This document shows positions 1 to 12,939 of a DNA stretch of 64,000 bases, in pieces. The position numbers were made by a program, and so were the translations under genes. Every line of letters begins with the position of its first letter. Within the stretch, counting starts at the first letter, position 1. The notes under the pieces were generated by a model, which had not been told where the DNA came from, did not search any database, and saw only the letters and a program-made list of their open reading frames with translations. This DNA is from Macrobrachium rosenbergii (lineage: Eukaryota > Arthropoda > Malacostraca > Decapoda > Palaemonidae): the NCBI RefSeq assembly GCF_040412425.1, contig NC_089743.1, positions 83,841,971 to 83,905,970 of the forward strand, read 5' to 3'.

Positions 1-539
1 GAATAGATTCATACACCGACACCTTAAACAGAGTGTACAATAAGATTCATTTTGACAGACGTAAACCGGAAGATTTATTAATGAGGTGGCCGTATTTATG
101 TGGAAGTTAAACAAGCGTGTGATGAGTACGCGCCTTAATATTAACAAAAATAAAATATCCTCGAACACAGCGCAATACTTACTGTGGCAACGCCGGCACG
201 CGAAATTAGCGCAGCCGAGACAAAAAGCATTTTTTCCTCACTACCTAGCGGCGTTCTTGTTAATTGTGACTAGTATTTTTAACCGTCTGCCACTTCTTCC
301 CCGTCTCTGCTCCCTTCTTTTTGGCTACACTTTTTGTAATGCCTAATTCGTTTTAATGGCAACTGGAAGCTCGCTTAAAGATTACTGTATTTAGACACTT
401 AAAAAAAAAATGACAGGAAATGAATTTCCTCGTAAACCACGATAGGCCATATCTGCACAGCTGCTTGCTCAGCTCAGTGTTATACAAGGAAATTTTTCAG
501 ACATGAAAAGAATATGCCTCGCAAAATTACCAACGTTAG

Positions 540-580
540 TCAGAGAGAGAGAGAGAGAGAGAGAGGTACAAACGTTAGTC

Positions 581-643
<63 letters not shown>
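540..643. repeat. (GA)n microsatellite, interrupted
   Basis: Two (GA)n runs separated by a short spacer. The motif aacgttagtcag occurs immediately before each run, so flank and repeat were duplicated together. The open frames of Arg-Glu or Leu-Ser dipeptides here are translations of the repeat, not genes. Confidence 0.97.
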
Positions 644-647
<4 letters not shown>

Positions 648-1380
648 TGATCTCGTGAGAGATAATGAAGTTGGGCCGTGTAGTGTGATATCTAACGTTG
701 TCGGAAATAGACTGTACAAACAAGGCTTCTTGCAATTGCATCCATTACATAAGTTTGGAAACATGGAGTCTAATGAACGACATTTTTAAATTAACTTATT
801 CCCCCGTACTTCATAAATTCTTAACTATAGCCTTTATAAAAAAAAAATCATTATCATTAAATTTCATTATGCTTTACGTGTGAAGGATGTTCCGTCCATT
901 TCTGATTTGTATTCAAAAGTACGCGTGATAGTTTAACGAAAGAAAGTATCTGACACAAACGTAAAACGTACCCAACATTTAAAGATCCCATTACAATGGC
1001 TAAATTCTCTCAAGCTGAAGCGGGTACAAAAAAAAAAAAAAAAATAGCAATTAGAAGTGACTTTACACTTGGGGAGACGGTTAAAAGGAAGGGAGGCAGA
1101 AACTAATTTGATATCTTAATCATTTTGACCACAGTTTGTTTAACCTTCCAATCTTCATTCCGAGGAAAGGTTTCATTTGAAACAGCTAAAGCTTTTTTTT
1201 TCAAATAAAAATGTTGATTTTTCCTGGAACTTTTTTTTTTGTTATCAAAGTCATTGTTCTTCTATAACATCTATATTTCAGTTCACATGAAAATATCACT
1301 TGATGAGTGAAAGGTCTGAAAATAATTCTATGTCGCTCTTAGTGGCAACTCACGCATGAACATTTTTGGCTACGCTCTTC
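644..1380. other. AT-rich sequence with no recognisable feature
   Basis: Short poly-A and poly-T runs only (for example near 1028-1044 and 1192-1230). I see no gene, no family-level repeat and no convincing coding frame. Confidence 0.6.
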
Positions 1381-3560
1381 TCATAGGCACACAAACATCA
1401 AAGGGCTAAGAGTGGACATGGGCCTGTCAGTGCAAATGGATCCCTTATCCCAACACCAGAACAGATTTGCAAATGCCTGTCAATGCAGTTCTCAAGCGTC
1501 TGTTCGGCCCAAGACCCGAATCAGGGGAGAGAGGATCCAATCACATTCTTCAGCCTAAGTGGCAACGATCTCCCGTCACTGCAAAATACTGACTTGACGG
1601 CGGAAATGATTGACAAGGAAATCGACACATGAACTTAACTCTGCGGTCGGACCAAACCATTTCCCGGCAATGCTATAGCGATCATTCAAAAGCGAACTGA
1701 GGAGACTCATCTCTCTCCTATGGAAATAATCGTTAACGAATAATGACATGGCAAAAATCACTTCTTCAACAGTAATGCCAAGTGAAAGCTATCTCTCGAT
1801 ATCATCAGTCTTCAATCGTTAACAAACTGCCTTATGAAAATTTTTGGAGAAAATCATGAGAGCAATCATCAAAAGTCTAAGTAATAACGATCTCCTCTCC
1901 ACTAACCAACATAGATTTATAAAGGGGAAAGGTATGGTATTCAGATAAGCCATCAATCAACAGTCAGAATCCTAGAATCAGGCAGTGAACTTGGCACTAT
2001 TTATCTCAATTCCACCGAGACCTTTGACGAACTTGACCGCTTCATACTATTCAAGGAACTAAAAAAAATAATAACAAATAAATAAAAAACCCAATAGGCG
2101 GATCCGTAGGAGCCAGGCAACATAATCTCCTTTCAAATCAACTAATGGGTCATTATCCAAACAAGCCAGAAACATATCGGGTGTCGCTCAGGGAACTGAT
2201 AGCGGCCCCGTTCTCTTTATTAAACCGATTAGAGAAATTGATAACAACCTTCAAAACCTTATCAGATTCAAAATGAACCAGACAGTATAGTCTATCCAGG
2301 GCACAAAAGAACACGGCAACCTTTAACGGGGATAAATTCCAGCGCATACACTTCAGTAAGAAAAATCGAATTTTGATCATTATCTTGGTCTAGATGGAAA
2401 TGCCATTGTAATAAACACGAACGAAAGGATCTGAGTCATCATCACCGCCGAGTTAACGTGGTTTACTCATATCCACGGAATCATAGCAAACTGTCGTAGA
2501 CAGTCAGCTTGGATACTAAGAACATTTACAAAAAAAAAAAAAAAAAAAGAGAGAGAGAGACTAACACACCATGCGCACGCAATGGGTGACTGTGATTAGA
2601 GCTAATTGTTCTCAACCAGGGGGAATTTCAGTTTCAGGGAGAGAATTGTGACCACAGACTGGCAAGCTCAAATTGACTCTAGGATGATAGATCACACAAG
2701 AAGCAGTGTGCATGGGTCCTCACTACTTAAGGTCAAGCTGGGCTTTCTCTCCGCTAGCTTGTGTGTTTGTGTTAGTTTTTGGAAATCGGGTGGGGGGAAT
2801 GACATTCTGACATATGGTGAAAGGGTGCATGTGGCCAAAAAAGGTTGAGAACCACTGGATTAGACTAATCATAGACCATTGCTCTCCCAATATAGTCCCC
2901 ACCCCCAACCCCAACACACACACGCCCAGTAACTATGGCCGAATAGATAGGATGAAGGGGGTTACTAAATAATATTACAAAAAAGCCTGACAATTTCCAC
3001 TACCTTCCCTACTGTGCTAGGCTGAAAGCAGTGAAATTAAGTAGCATCTATTGTAGACATGAACTCTACAAAATTCAATACATCTGCAGCATTAAAACAG
3101 CTTGATTCCGAATATATCAACAGCCCATTTAAGCCGGAAACCTTTGCCCTCCAATTCCACCAAAATCCAAGAACTGGTGTCTGAAGCTCGTTACCTCAAC
3201 CTACTCTGCTATCATAACCCAGACGATATTACTCGAGCATTATCATGTGTCCCCACAGCCTCTAACCTATGGAACTGCCTACCCCACCATATCTCAACTA
3301 TTAATAATTAACCATTACATATATTCAAGCACAAAGTAAACAACTTGCCGGATATCCTACCGGATGAGTCTAGATGCAGTGCCACCGGCCATTTCAACAA
3401 CGCTAACGCAGGGTCAAATTCTAACTCGATCTGGCACCTTGTATTCAGTTCTGAAGTCAGGTTCAACATCATTGCTCTCTATAATTGCAGTTTGGAGTAT
3501 GTAAGTTCAAACAGGGAAGGGCCTTGACGAGGTACTACTCAATCACCGCCGGTGAGATGG
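1381..3560 (+). pseudogene. decayed non-LTR retrotransposon (CR1/Jockey-type LINE), RT and C-terminal region
   Basis: Conceptual translation over several frames shows the ordered blocks of a LINE reverse transcriptase. A block reading NQHRFIKGKG lies near 1903-1932 (family usually has QHGFRKGRS-like). IYLNSTETFDELDRFILFKEL-like sequence at about 1997-2060 corresponds to the DFSKAFD/H..L block. SGVAQGTDSGPVLF at about 2177-2218 corresponds to the GVPQG-T-LGPLLF block. AWILRTF lies near 2507-2527, IDHCSP lies just past 2866, and LWNCLP near 3270-3290 matches the LFNSLP-type C-terminus. Stops and frameshifts are frequent and the YxDD block is not clear, so the copy is dead. It is interrupted by a poly-A/(GA)n stretch at 2529-2560 and by a hAT element at 2602-2857; the coding similarity resumes on both sides. 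No upstream endonuclease domain is recognisable. The clade assignment rests on motif style only. Confidence 0.78.
2602..2857. mobile_element. non-autonomous hAT transposon (MITE-like), 256 bp
   Basis: The left end contains TTGTTCTCAACC and the right end is GGTTGAGAACCACTG, forming an imperfect terminal inverted repeat. The right end matches the well-known hAT end CAGTGGTTCTCAACC. It is flanked by an 8-bp direct repeat: GATTAGAG at 2594-2601 and GATTAGAC at 2858-2865 (7 of 8 identical), the duplication length typical of hAT transposases. The interior holds no transposase frame, so it would have to be mobilised in trans. It lies inside the LINE relic, whose RT-like translation continues on both sides, so it is the younger insertion. 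Confidence 0.82.
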
Positions 3561-3570
3561 AACCGATCAT

Positions 3571-3574
<4 letters not shown>

Positions 3575-3638
<64 letters not shown>
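3575..3638. repeat. (TC)n microsatellite
   Basis: An uninterrupted (TC)n run of about 64 bp, followed after a 12-bp spacer by an (ATT)n array. Confidence 0.98.
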
Positions 3639-3640
<2 letters not shown>

Positions 3641-3649
3641 GCTTGGGTG

Positions 3650-3650
3650 A

Positions 3651-3718
<68 letters not shown>
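3650..3718. repeat. (ATT)n microsatellite
   Basis: About 23 trinucleotide units. The predicted poly-Leu or poly-Asn frames are artefacts of this repeat. Confidence 0.98.
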
Positions 3719-3719
<1 letters not shown>

Positions 3720-4126
3720 TGAATAGCAAACTTCCACAGAGCAGACTGCCCATATACGGAGAAAGAAACAAGTTCATATATAAAACAGACAATAAATAAA
3801 ATTCAATGAGCAACTAAATGAATATATATAATTAATTACTAATATAATAAATGGACAACGATATCAGTAAGAAAACATAAGCTAAAACATCTTTAAAACA
3901 ACAGATATGCTAATGAGTGCACGGTCAAGCAAGCGAATTCAAAACAAAGACTGGAAGGTTATAGTATAAAGACTACGGAACAAAGAACATGAAACAACCC
4001 AAATTTTGAGAACAATGGTAAAATGGTTACCACTTACGGCAAGGCAGAAAACAATGTGCATATTCAGATGACCCCACAGCTAGTTAGTGACACCATGACT
4101 CTAATCAAGTAAGCAAAATATAACTT

Positions 4127-4130
<4 letters not shown>
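3719..4130. other. AT-rich unique sequence
   Basis: No coding frame, RNA gene or repeat family recognised between the (ATT)n array and the next (TC)n run. Confidence 0.5.

Positions 4131-4166
<36 letters not shown>
4131..4166. repeat. (TC)n microsatellite
   Basis: Short pure dinucleotide run. Confidence 0.97.
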
Positions 4167-4172
<6 letters not shown>

Positions 4173-4376
4173 AATACTGGTTCTAACCTAAAGAGATTAC
4201 TCTGACCTCCTTCAAAGGGTAATATCTCAAGCCTTTGGATTACAACTACATTACGACCAAATTATCTTATCAGTCAGTTACACCGGCATTGACCTGAGAT
4301 TGTTCCAGAATATAGTGGGAGTGTAACTTGAGGTACTCTCTGATAAGATATTTTCAACTAGGTTATTTTAATACGA

Positions 4377-4378
4377 AC

Positions 4379-4449
<71 letters not shown>
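4377..4449. repeat. (AAT)n microsatellite
   Basis: About 24 AAT units, ending about 65 bp before a SINE insertion. Confidence 0.98.
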
Positions 4450-4450
<1 letters not shown>

Positions 4451-4513
4451 CGTAAAATTTGCATGACAAATATAAAACTATTACTGAAATGACAGCCAAG
4501 TTTCCACAAAATT

Positions 4514-4793
4514 GTTCCTCGTTGGGAAGGTGGATTCCGTTCTCAGCTAACACTCTGCTGGCCGCGAGTTCGAATCTCCGACCGGCCAATGAAGAATTAG
4601 AGGAATTTATTTCTAGTGATAGAAATTCATTTCTCGCTATAATGTGGTTCGGATTCCACAATAAGCTGTAGGTCCCGTTGCTAGGTAACCAATTGGTTCC
4701 TAGCCACGTAAAATAAATCTAATCCTTCGGGCCAGCCCTAGGACAGCTGTTAATCAGCTCAGTGGTCTGGTTAAACTAAGGTATACTTAACTT
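4514..4793 (+). mobile_element. SINE family A copy 1 (tRNA-like head), full length
   Basis: A 280-bp element repeated at five other places in the window. Its head starts TCCTCGTTGG and contains a B-box-like GAGTTCGAATCTC; the body has CCGACCGGCCAATGAAG and the conserved tail block CAGCTCAGTGGTCTGGTTAA. A perfect 13-bp target duplication, TTTCCACAAAATT, lies at 4501-4513 and 4794-4806, which fixes both ends and indicates LINE-type insertion. The tail ends in GTATACTTAA rather than poly-A. The tRNA-like head implies pol III transcription; that is family knowledge, not shown here. Confidence 0.9.
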
Positions 4794-5103
4794 TTTCCAC
4801 AAAATTAATGCCAGTACATGAAGGAAGTAAACGAAAAAAACGGGGTACACTTATGAGCAAACAGATAGTAAAATTAATAATAAAATGCAGTCATCGGTAA
4901 CCCATGTAAATCAACTACTCAGAAGCATTGCGACTGAGGATTTTTCTTTGAAACTTCCCTTAAAACGTCAACTAGGGGACTGTCAGTAATTTTGGTCATC
5001 AATTTATTAACTTCCACTTCTGGGTAAAATTTGGCAAAAATACACATTTTGTAGTGGTTTTTCATGGTGAAAATCATATAACGGGGTAACCCGTGCTTAA
5101 CTG

Positions 5104-5958
<855 letters not shown>

Positions 5959-6050
5959 CTGACTCTTTCTAGGATAATGGTGACAGGAAACCTATGATAC
6001 ACATACTGACATGAACGCGTGTAAATGTGTACACACACACACAGACATAT

Positions 6051-6148
<98 letters not shown>

Positions 6149-6203
6149 TCGTAAAGCTACAAATGTCGCTTAATATCCAATTCACGCTACTTCGAGAATA
6201 TCT

Positions 6204-6290
6204 CTTGGTGGCTCAATGGTTTGACCGTCGAATGGAGTCGCTGGAAGTTTCCGTGTCGAGGGGTCGAGACCCGGCGGTCCCGATCCATTT
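6204..6290 (+). promoter_or_regulatory. tRNA-like internal pol III promoter (A and B box)
   Basis: TGGCTCAATGG fits the A-box pattern TRGCNNARNGG. GGTCGAGACC fits the B box GGTTCGANNCC with one base missing. The sequence does not fold into a clear cloverleaf and lies in the loop of a repeat, so I call a SINE-type promoter remnant, not a tRNA gene. Confidence 0.5.
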
Positions 6291-6395
6291 ATCAATTTAA
6301 AAATTCCCCTTCGGTGTTAATTCCCCATCAGGATATTCCCAAAGTAGCGTGAATTGGATATTAAGCGACATTTGTAGCTTCATGGATGTATATAT

Positions 6396-6399
<4 letters not shown>

Positions 6400-6467
<68 letters not shown>
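6400..6467. repeat. (TA)n microsatellite inside the right arm of the foldback
   Basis: Pure (TA)n between the inner and outer right arms of the 5960-6549 palindrome. Confidence 0.97.
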
Positions 6468-6468
<1 letters not shown>

Positions 6469-6550
6469 TGTACATACACACATTTACACGCGTCCATGTC
6501 TATATGTGTATCATAGGTTTCCTGTCACCATTATCGTAGAAAGAGTCAAG

Positions 6551-6653
<103 letters not shown>

Positions 6654-6659
6654 ATATAC

Positions 6660-7345
6660 TTTTATGTATGTAAGATGTGTGTGCGTGCGTGCGTGTGTTC
6701 AAAGAAATCCTCCTTTTCCTCTGTATACTTACTGTTAAATGACAAAGCCTATAACTGCGAAGATCTTCGTGGCTTTGTACAAAACAGAGGCACTAGCGCG
6801 CATGTTTTTAATACTCGGAACTTCTGCCGCAAACGCCTACCTGGAAGCAGAAAAGCTTATCTCAGTGCTTTAATTAGGACTGTCATCAACAGGTAGCTTT
6901 GCTTACATGCTCCCTGATCACAGAAAACGGGCAACATCTCAGCTCTAAAAAGTAAGTGTTGTGTTTCTTTACCTTTCAAATAAATCTACGTGACAACTTA
7001 ATAAGATTTGCAGGATTTATGTCATGTGTCCTGTTCACTAGCTACGAAGGTTTTCAGCTAGTCAGGTCTAGAGAAAATGCACACATAAAATATACAAGGA
7101 CACGTTCGAAGTAAAGTAGAAATATAAATAACTTGAAGCTTTTTCCATATAAATAATAACATGGCATTCTTTTTCATATTCAAGTCTCTTACTCCCCTCC
7201 CGGGAAGAATCTGATAACCCCTCTTCTTGGAAAAATAAAATCCGCAAAATGCTTCGCATCTGCAAAATCTAAGGTTCCATTAAAACGAACTGAAACTTGT
7301 TTATGCTACATTAACCCGGGAATTCACACAGACAACAAATAAGAC
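6660..7345. other. unannotated unique sequence
   Basis: Mixed-composition sequence. The open frames (6624-6896, 7068-7265) show no recognisable domain. Confidence 0.5.
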
Positions 7346-7348
7346 ACA

Positions 7349-7350
<2 letters not shown>

Positions 7351-7405
<55 letters not shown>
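7351..7405. repeat. (GA)n microsatellite
   Basis: Pure run; the 183-codon minus-strand frame across it is mostly repeat translation. Confidence 0.98.
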
Positions 7406-7408
<3 letters not shown>

Positions 7409-7600
7409 ACGCACGCAAACGTATTCTGTATAGAAATACACTGTCATGCTTATTTGATTCTTTTGAAAGGTATCTCAAAAAAAGATATGAAATACCTCCC
7501 AAGGGAAGCCATCCACCTGGTTGAAACGTAATGAGCTTTATACGCAGAAGGGAAAATTGTTGTGTAAGTAGCGATGCCAACGGCTGCTGGTACAATGGGC

Positions 7601-7603
<3 letters not shown>

Positions 7604-7672
<69 letters not shown>
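7604..7672. repeat. (GA)n microsatellite
   Basis: Pure run of about 68 bp ending in a short G tract. Confidence 0.98.
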
Positions 7673-7675
<3 letters not shown>

Positions 7676-9480
7676 TAGGCTTCTGGGACTTCGGATGAGC
7701 ATGCAGCCACGAGGGACCATATTGAATACAAAACAATGAAAGATAATAGTAACAAAGAAAGCTGAAAGAAGAAGAACAACGTCCGGGTGGAAAGTTCAAA
7801 GATTTAACCAACGGACGAAGCAGAGAGAATGAGGTCATAAAAGACCAAGAACCGAATCGCATTATCTACATTACCAAACGGCTTTCAGGCAGCATATGAT
7901 TATATGAAAAGTACATAGATTACATGACTGCCAAGGGAAACTGAAAATACTTGAAAAGATAATGGCAAAAGGAACGAAATCAAAATAAAAAAATAAAAAA
8001 ATCGAACTGACGGAGAAAGCAAACGATCAGTAAAATATCAAATTTCGCAAGAGTCTACCTAATACCTTATGCCTATGTAATTAAGTAAACAGCGAACAAT
8101 ACTGATGAAATTCCAACAGTTAGCTCACACAAATTTTTGCGCATTGAAAATAAGTTAATCAGAAGTTTAAATAGCAAAATGGCAATCACTATCTCATCAC
8201 TGAAAGTAATGATATTATTAGAATGCTGAATCAGGTAGGTGTTTCGCTTATGATGTGCGCAATATGATCGGATAAACGTCGTTAATACCTACGTACCTAG
8301 TAATTTTCCTATTAAAGATTTGTACTCAAATTGTTATCTTCTGGAAAACAGATGCACGTTTCTGTAATCAGTTCTATTTATAAACCAGAGAAAAACTGAA
8401 CTTCCTAGACATAATTTACCCGTTGAAAAGATTAAGTTACCTCCGAACCTCATTTCCTACTTACGGCTCCAGAACCAAGACATCATCGAATTAAACCTTT
8501 TACGATTTCCTTTGGTTATAAACGTATGTCAGGTTCTGGATTCACCACCCAGGCATATAATTCAGGATTAAAACTTGAGTCATTATTCATTTTTACAGCA
8601 GGCCATGACTGAATTTCAAAATCCCTTTTTTTTAAGGATTTGGACATCATTCCAGTTTGATGAACGGCATGTTTCATTATCTTGGATGCCCTCCAGTTTT
8701 ATGCCTCACAACACTGTTCCGTTCTGCTTAATGATGAATTTACTGCACTTGATCCTTACATCATCTTCGTCTCCAACGACACGTGACACAAAGGACCTCC
8801 GTGAAATGTCGCCACTTATGTTTTTCCGGCGCTTTGTCTTCCGTAAATCTCCACGCATGTCCAGCCTCCCGTCTCACAGTTCTCATCCAAGTACCTATGT
8901 GTCTTCTAACTTTCTAACTCTGTTCGTGCTCAAAGGGGCCCAGCTGACAGAATCATTTACTATTCTCACTGAGGTCGTGCCAGAGTCATGTCCAAGGCAA
9001 CTATGTCACTCCTCATCATTATCTCGCCTACGTACGGAACTTACCTAATTTTCCTTACGGTATCGTTTCTAACTATCTTGCCAATTGGCTCACGATAGTG
9101 TTCTTACAAGATTTTTTCTGAAAAAGATAAAATCAGGGCTCATATTTCCATGGATGACATACATTTTCTGAGAAGGTGTGAACAATTTTGCCAGTCCCTT
9201 CTAAGTAAGAGGGAAAAGTACGTTCAGATAACACTGTCGAACATCATCCGATAATTATACACATTCATACATGCCTTGTATGTAGAGAGGAAACAAGACA
9301 CGCTAAAAGAGGCAACACGGATGCTCGTATGGGCAACGGCCATTGGTGAAATTATAAGAACAAATCCACAAGTATATACCAATACATTTTGAGAATCTTA
9401 AGATAAGGCACTTAATGAACAGCTCTAAAAATGAAAAACAAACTCAAGCTATAGCTATCAAAGGCAAAGCTCACGTATAA
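7673..9480. other. long unannotated stretch, including a 157-codon open frame
   Basis: The plus-strand frame at 8575-9048 (157 codons) is free of microsatellite sequence but has no recognisable motif, no convincing start context and a Ser/Thr/Leu/Phe-rich composition expected of CT-rich noncoding DNA. I do not call it a gene. The rest shows no repeat family I recognise. Confidence 0.45.
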
Positions 9481-10330
9481 ACAAGAGAAAAAGCAACATG
9501 AAGAACTAACTACAAACGAAAGGACACAATAAAAATGTACTCAAAGACTCGAAGAATAACAAAGAAATGTGCAGAAGAGAGAGCACGATAAGAAAATGTG
9601 AATAAAATCTCAGACAACGGGGTGACGATAGTACAGAAGATAACTCTGCAACCGCTTAGCGTTTTGGGCACTTCAAGAATATTGGTATCATGAATGAGCT
9701 GACATACGAACACGCGCGAACGCATAAAGAATGAAAATTAAAAAAAACAAAGACCAGGACCAAGGACAAAGACAACGAAGGAGAATGAAACTCTAGAAGA
9801 AAGAAGACAAAGAACGGCGGACGCAAGCACAAAGAAAACGAGAAAATTAAAAATCAAAGTAAACAAATGCACAGGAAGTCTGATGCGATATCACGCAACA
9901 GAACAGAAGCAAAGAAAAGAGACCAACGACGGAAATGAAGAAAGTTGATATAACAAACAAACATACGAAGCAAACAGCACGAAAAGGTCAACGGAGCTAC
10001 ACAGATGATTGTCAATCAGCTCTGACAACAGAAGATTATCCAATACACATATCGACGAATAGGTAACAACGAGGGCGAACTCTGGCTGGCTGGCGCTCTG
10101 GACCTGACCCAGACGCGATCGACATCAACAGAAAGAAGCTGACGAATTACAAAAATCATTATACGTCATGATCATCATTACAAAAGGCAACACTCAGAGG
10201 ACGAACTGAAATAAAACGAACAGAGATAACAAAGGAAAGCATGGAAGGATGTTCATTCTGGATAACAAAGAAACAAAGAAAATGATGTACAGTTCTATGG
10301 GAGAACAAAGGCGATAAATGAGAAAATGAT
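9481..10330. other. A-rich, T-poor stretch with strong strand asymmetry
   Basis: Over roughly 850 bp the plus strand is dominated by A with few T, in degenerate AAAG/ACAA/GAAC-like words. No frame, hairpin or repeat unit is clear. Confidence 0.55.
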
Positions 10331-10404
10331 GAAGTGAAGGTGATGATGAAAAACTGGGATACATTCTGTTTGCATGTGTTTACTTATTTGTACGGGCGTC
10401 CTTG

Positions 10405-10429
10405 TGCGTGTGTGTGTGTGTGTGTGTAT

Positions 10430-10492
<63 letters not shown>

Positions 10493-10546
10493 AAATCTGC
10501 AACGCACCACTGACAACGCACTCTAGCTGAATCCACCCACAGTCTC

Positions 10547-10600
<54 letters not shown>

Positions 10601-10667
10601 ACACAGATCCATAACTGCAAAACGCCACCAAAAACACACTCCAGCTGAATCCACCCACCATGTCTTC

Positions 10668-10732
<65 letters not shown>

Positions 10733-10740
10733 CATTGGCC
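10405..10740. repeat. duplicated (GA)n-plus-flank unit
   Basis: (TG)n, then three (GA)n arrays (about 10433-10490, 10549-10596, 10673-10730) separated by two related 60-75-bp spacers. Both spacers contain AGCTGAATCCACCCAC followed by TCTTCA, so a unit of spacer plus (GA)n was tandemly duplicated. Confidence 0.9.
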
Positions 10741-11031
10741 TTTTACCTGTTCCAAATTTTTCATTCCAGGTGTAACTAAAGTATTTCAGTGCCTTCCACA
10801 CCTTTTGTCCGTATTGTTACTCCAATGAAATAATTTCTATGGTTTATTATTACCCATTTTCCTCTTTCGAAATTCTCTCGCGCTTTTCCCCTTTTCAAAT
10901 GAATCTCCCCTCACAGATGAAGCAGTTAGGGTAAATGACCCCGATCCGTCCTTCAACAAAATTCAACAATTTTTCGATAATAGGAGCATATATACCCATC
11001 AATTTATACTCACTCACTCACTTTTGGCCAC

Positions 11032-11033
<2 letters not shown>

Positions 11034-11080
<47 letters not shown>

Positions 11081-11092
11081 GATATGTATGTA

Positions 11093-11161
<69 letters not shown>

Positions 11162-11184
11162 ATGTGTGTGTGTGTGTGTGTGTG
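11034..11184. repeat. compound (TC)n(CA)n(TA)n(TG)n microsatellite
   Basis: Four dinucleotide arrays in succession; a (TA)n core of about 60 bp at 11096-11155 is flanked by (CA)n and (TG)n, giving near dyad symmetry. Confidence 0.97.
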
Positions 11185-11284
11185 GGTGCGCCTGTGTGTG
11201 TTTATGTAAATACGTAAGACATTCCATGACATCAATATAATGTAACAGTATAATACTGTATGTATATATATACATATATTATAT

Positions 11285-11289
<5 letters not shown>

Positions 11290-11341
<52 letters not shown>
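11290..11341. repeat. (TA)n microsatellite
   Basis: Pure (TA)n preceded by short TACATA variants. Confidence 0.96.
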
Positions 11342-11343
<2 letters not shown>

Positions 11344-12627
11344 CATATGTATACAGTTAGTAAAGGACTACCAAAAATGTCAGACCGTTCCTACTTCGGC
11401 TTGACATGTCAGAAAACTGTTCCGTCTACTTGGCCTTTTCAAATTACAAACTCGGGAAGCAACAGGGTACGTATGGTATGAAGACGAACTGTACGGCCGT
11501 GGAAAAATTCCCGGCAGTCTTCTGAAGAAATTCATCAGAGTATCTTACTTGAATTTCTCCCTCGAAAAACCAAAGGTTGGAGCTGGACCTTGACAGACAC
11601 GAGGAGAGTTCTCTCAAATGGAAAGGGGAAGTCGAGCGCCCCACTCTTTAGAGAAGATGGGACGAAAGGTCGTACGGACAAGAATGATGCTAATTAAACT
11701 CTCGTATCTTTTAATGCTTATCATAAATTTCTCTTTCCTTAGTGTTAAGAGGAACATGGGTGATTAGAAGCTCGGATCTCGCTAAGAAGGAAGATTACAG
11801 TGGTTGAGGAATGTTATCGTACTTTAACAGCTGTAACTTCGAGAGGTCTGTGAACTTTCATCTCGTAATTTCCCATTCACTTTCCGTATTTCTGTATTTC
11901 ACTTTCAAATTTATTTCCTCATTTGGGAATAGCTTTATATCGGCCCCCAAAAATTAACATTTATACATTAATGAAAAAATATTAATGAAACTGACTCGGA
12001 TTTTGTATGTACAAGAGTAAAGGTTCGTTGCTTTACTTCTTCATAAAAGTCCGTTGCCTCATTTCTTCCTGAAAGTAACTGGCCTTTTTTCTAGGTTCTG
12101 GTCCAAAGGAAATAATGCTGTGTATGTTAACCTCCCAATTAACCAGGCTGCGCTTCTTACATTACCTAACAGAAGCTTTGACACTACATCACTTTAAAAG
12201 CTTTCGTGAATCCTGTTGCACTGGCCGCTTACTAATAGCATTAAGTAGTTTAACCAGACCACTGAGCTGACTTTGGGCCACTTACTCTTTGAGGAAAAAC
12301 AGGAACCTACTTCTTCTAAAAACCGCAACTGTACTCTTCATCACAAGCAGGCTTCCATTTCACCGTTTATTAATTCAGGTCTCGAAGGATGACCAAAAGT
12401 CTGCTATACCATTTCATTAGCCTTTTATTGATTCTTCCCATCGTAGAGGGTATAGTCAACTCAGATGTCAGTCCTCTGACCAGTTTCTTTCCAGAGATTT
12501 CAAATGGTCTGGTTTCTTAATTTTTTTTTTTTTTTTTACTAGAAAGCAACTCCTCATTTGTTTATAGAAAATCTTTTGTCGCATCTCTTTTATTGCTGCG
12601 TTGCATACTGTTTGCAGTTAAGTTAAC
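11342..12627. other. unannotated sequence with one SINE-tail fragment
   Basis: No gene recognised. At 12248-12272 the words AGTTTAACCAGACCACTGAG match the tail of SINE family A, but the match stops after about 25-30 bp, so only a fragment is supported. A T-rich run lies at 12521-12538. Confidence 0.45.
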
Positions 12628-12696
12628 AATGCATGTCATTTATCATGATGAACAAGCAGGTACATAATCACACACATAAGTATGTATGTATGTATG

Positions 12697-12772
<76 letters not shown>

Positions 12773-12825
12773 GCTCAAAAATGCATGTCATTTATCATAA
12801 TGAACAAGCAGGTACATGAACACAC

Positions 12826-12856
<31 letters not shown>

Positions 12857-12906
12857 TGTATGTATGTATGTATGTATGTATGTATATGGAATATATATAT
12901 ATATAC

Positions 12907-12939
<33 letters not shown>

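Larger units (their letters stand above)
5960..6549. mobile_element. nested foldback element with tRNA-like loop
   Basis: Large imperfect palindrome. The outer arms (5960-6030 and 6478-6549) share TAATGGTGACAGGAAACCTA and its complement. Microsatellites ((CA)n then (TA)n on the left, (TA)n on the right) come next. The inner arms (6148-6203 and 6333-6384) share TTAATATCCAATTCACGCTA and its complement. The loop at about 6204-6332 carries an A-box-like TGGCTCAATGG at 6209-6219 and a B-box-like GGTCGAGACC at 6262-6271, spaced as in a tRNA promoter. No coding capacity. It could be a foldback/MITE carrying a tRNA-derived SINE head, or two inverted SINE-like copies that meet head to head. Confidence 0.72.

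Noticed and set aside
6204..6290. functional tRNA gene
   Set aside because: A-box- and B-box-like motifs are present, but no convincing cloverleaf or anticodon stem forms and the sequence is in the loop of a repeat.
7311..7862. 183-codon minus-strand open frame
   Set aside because: Two (GA)n arrays translated as Leu-Ser; the connecting parts are unremarkable.
8575..9048. 157-codon frame free of microsatellites
   Set aside because: I looked for transposase, RT, zinc-finger and integrase motifs on both strands and saw none; composition is as expected for CT-rich noncoding DNA.
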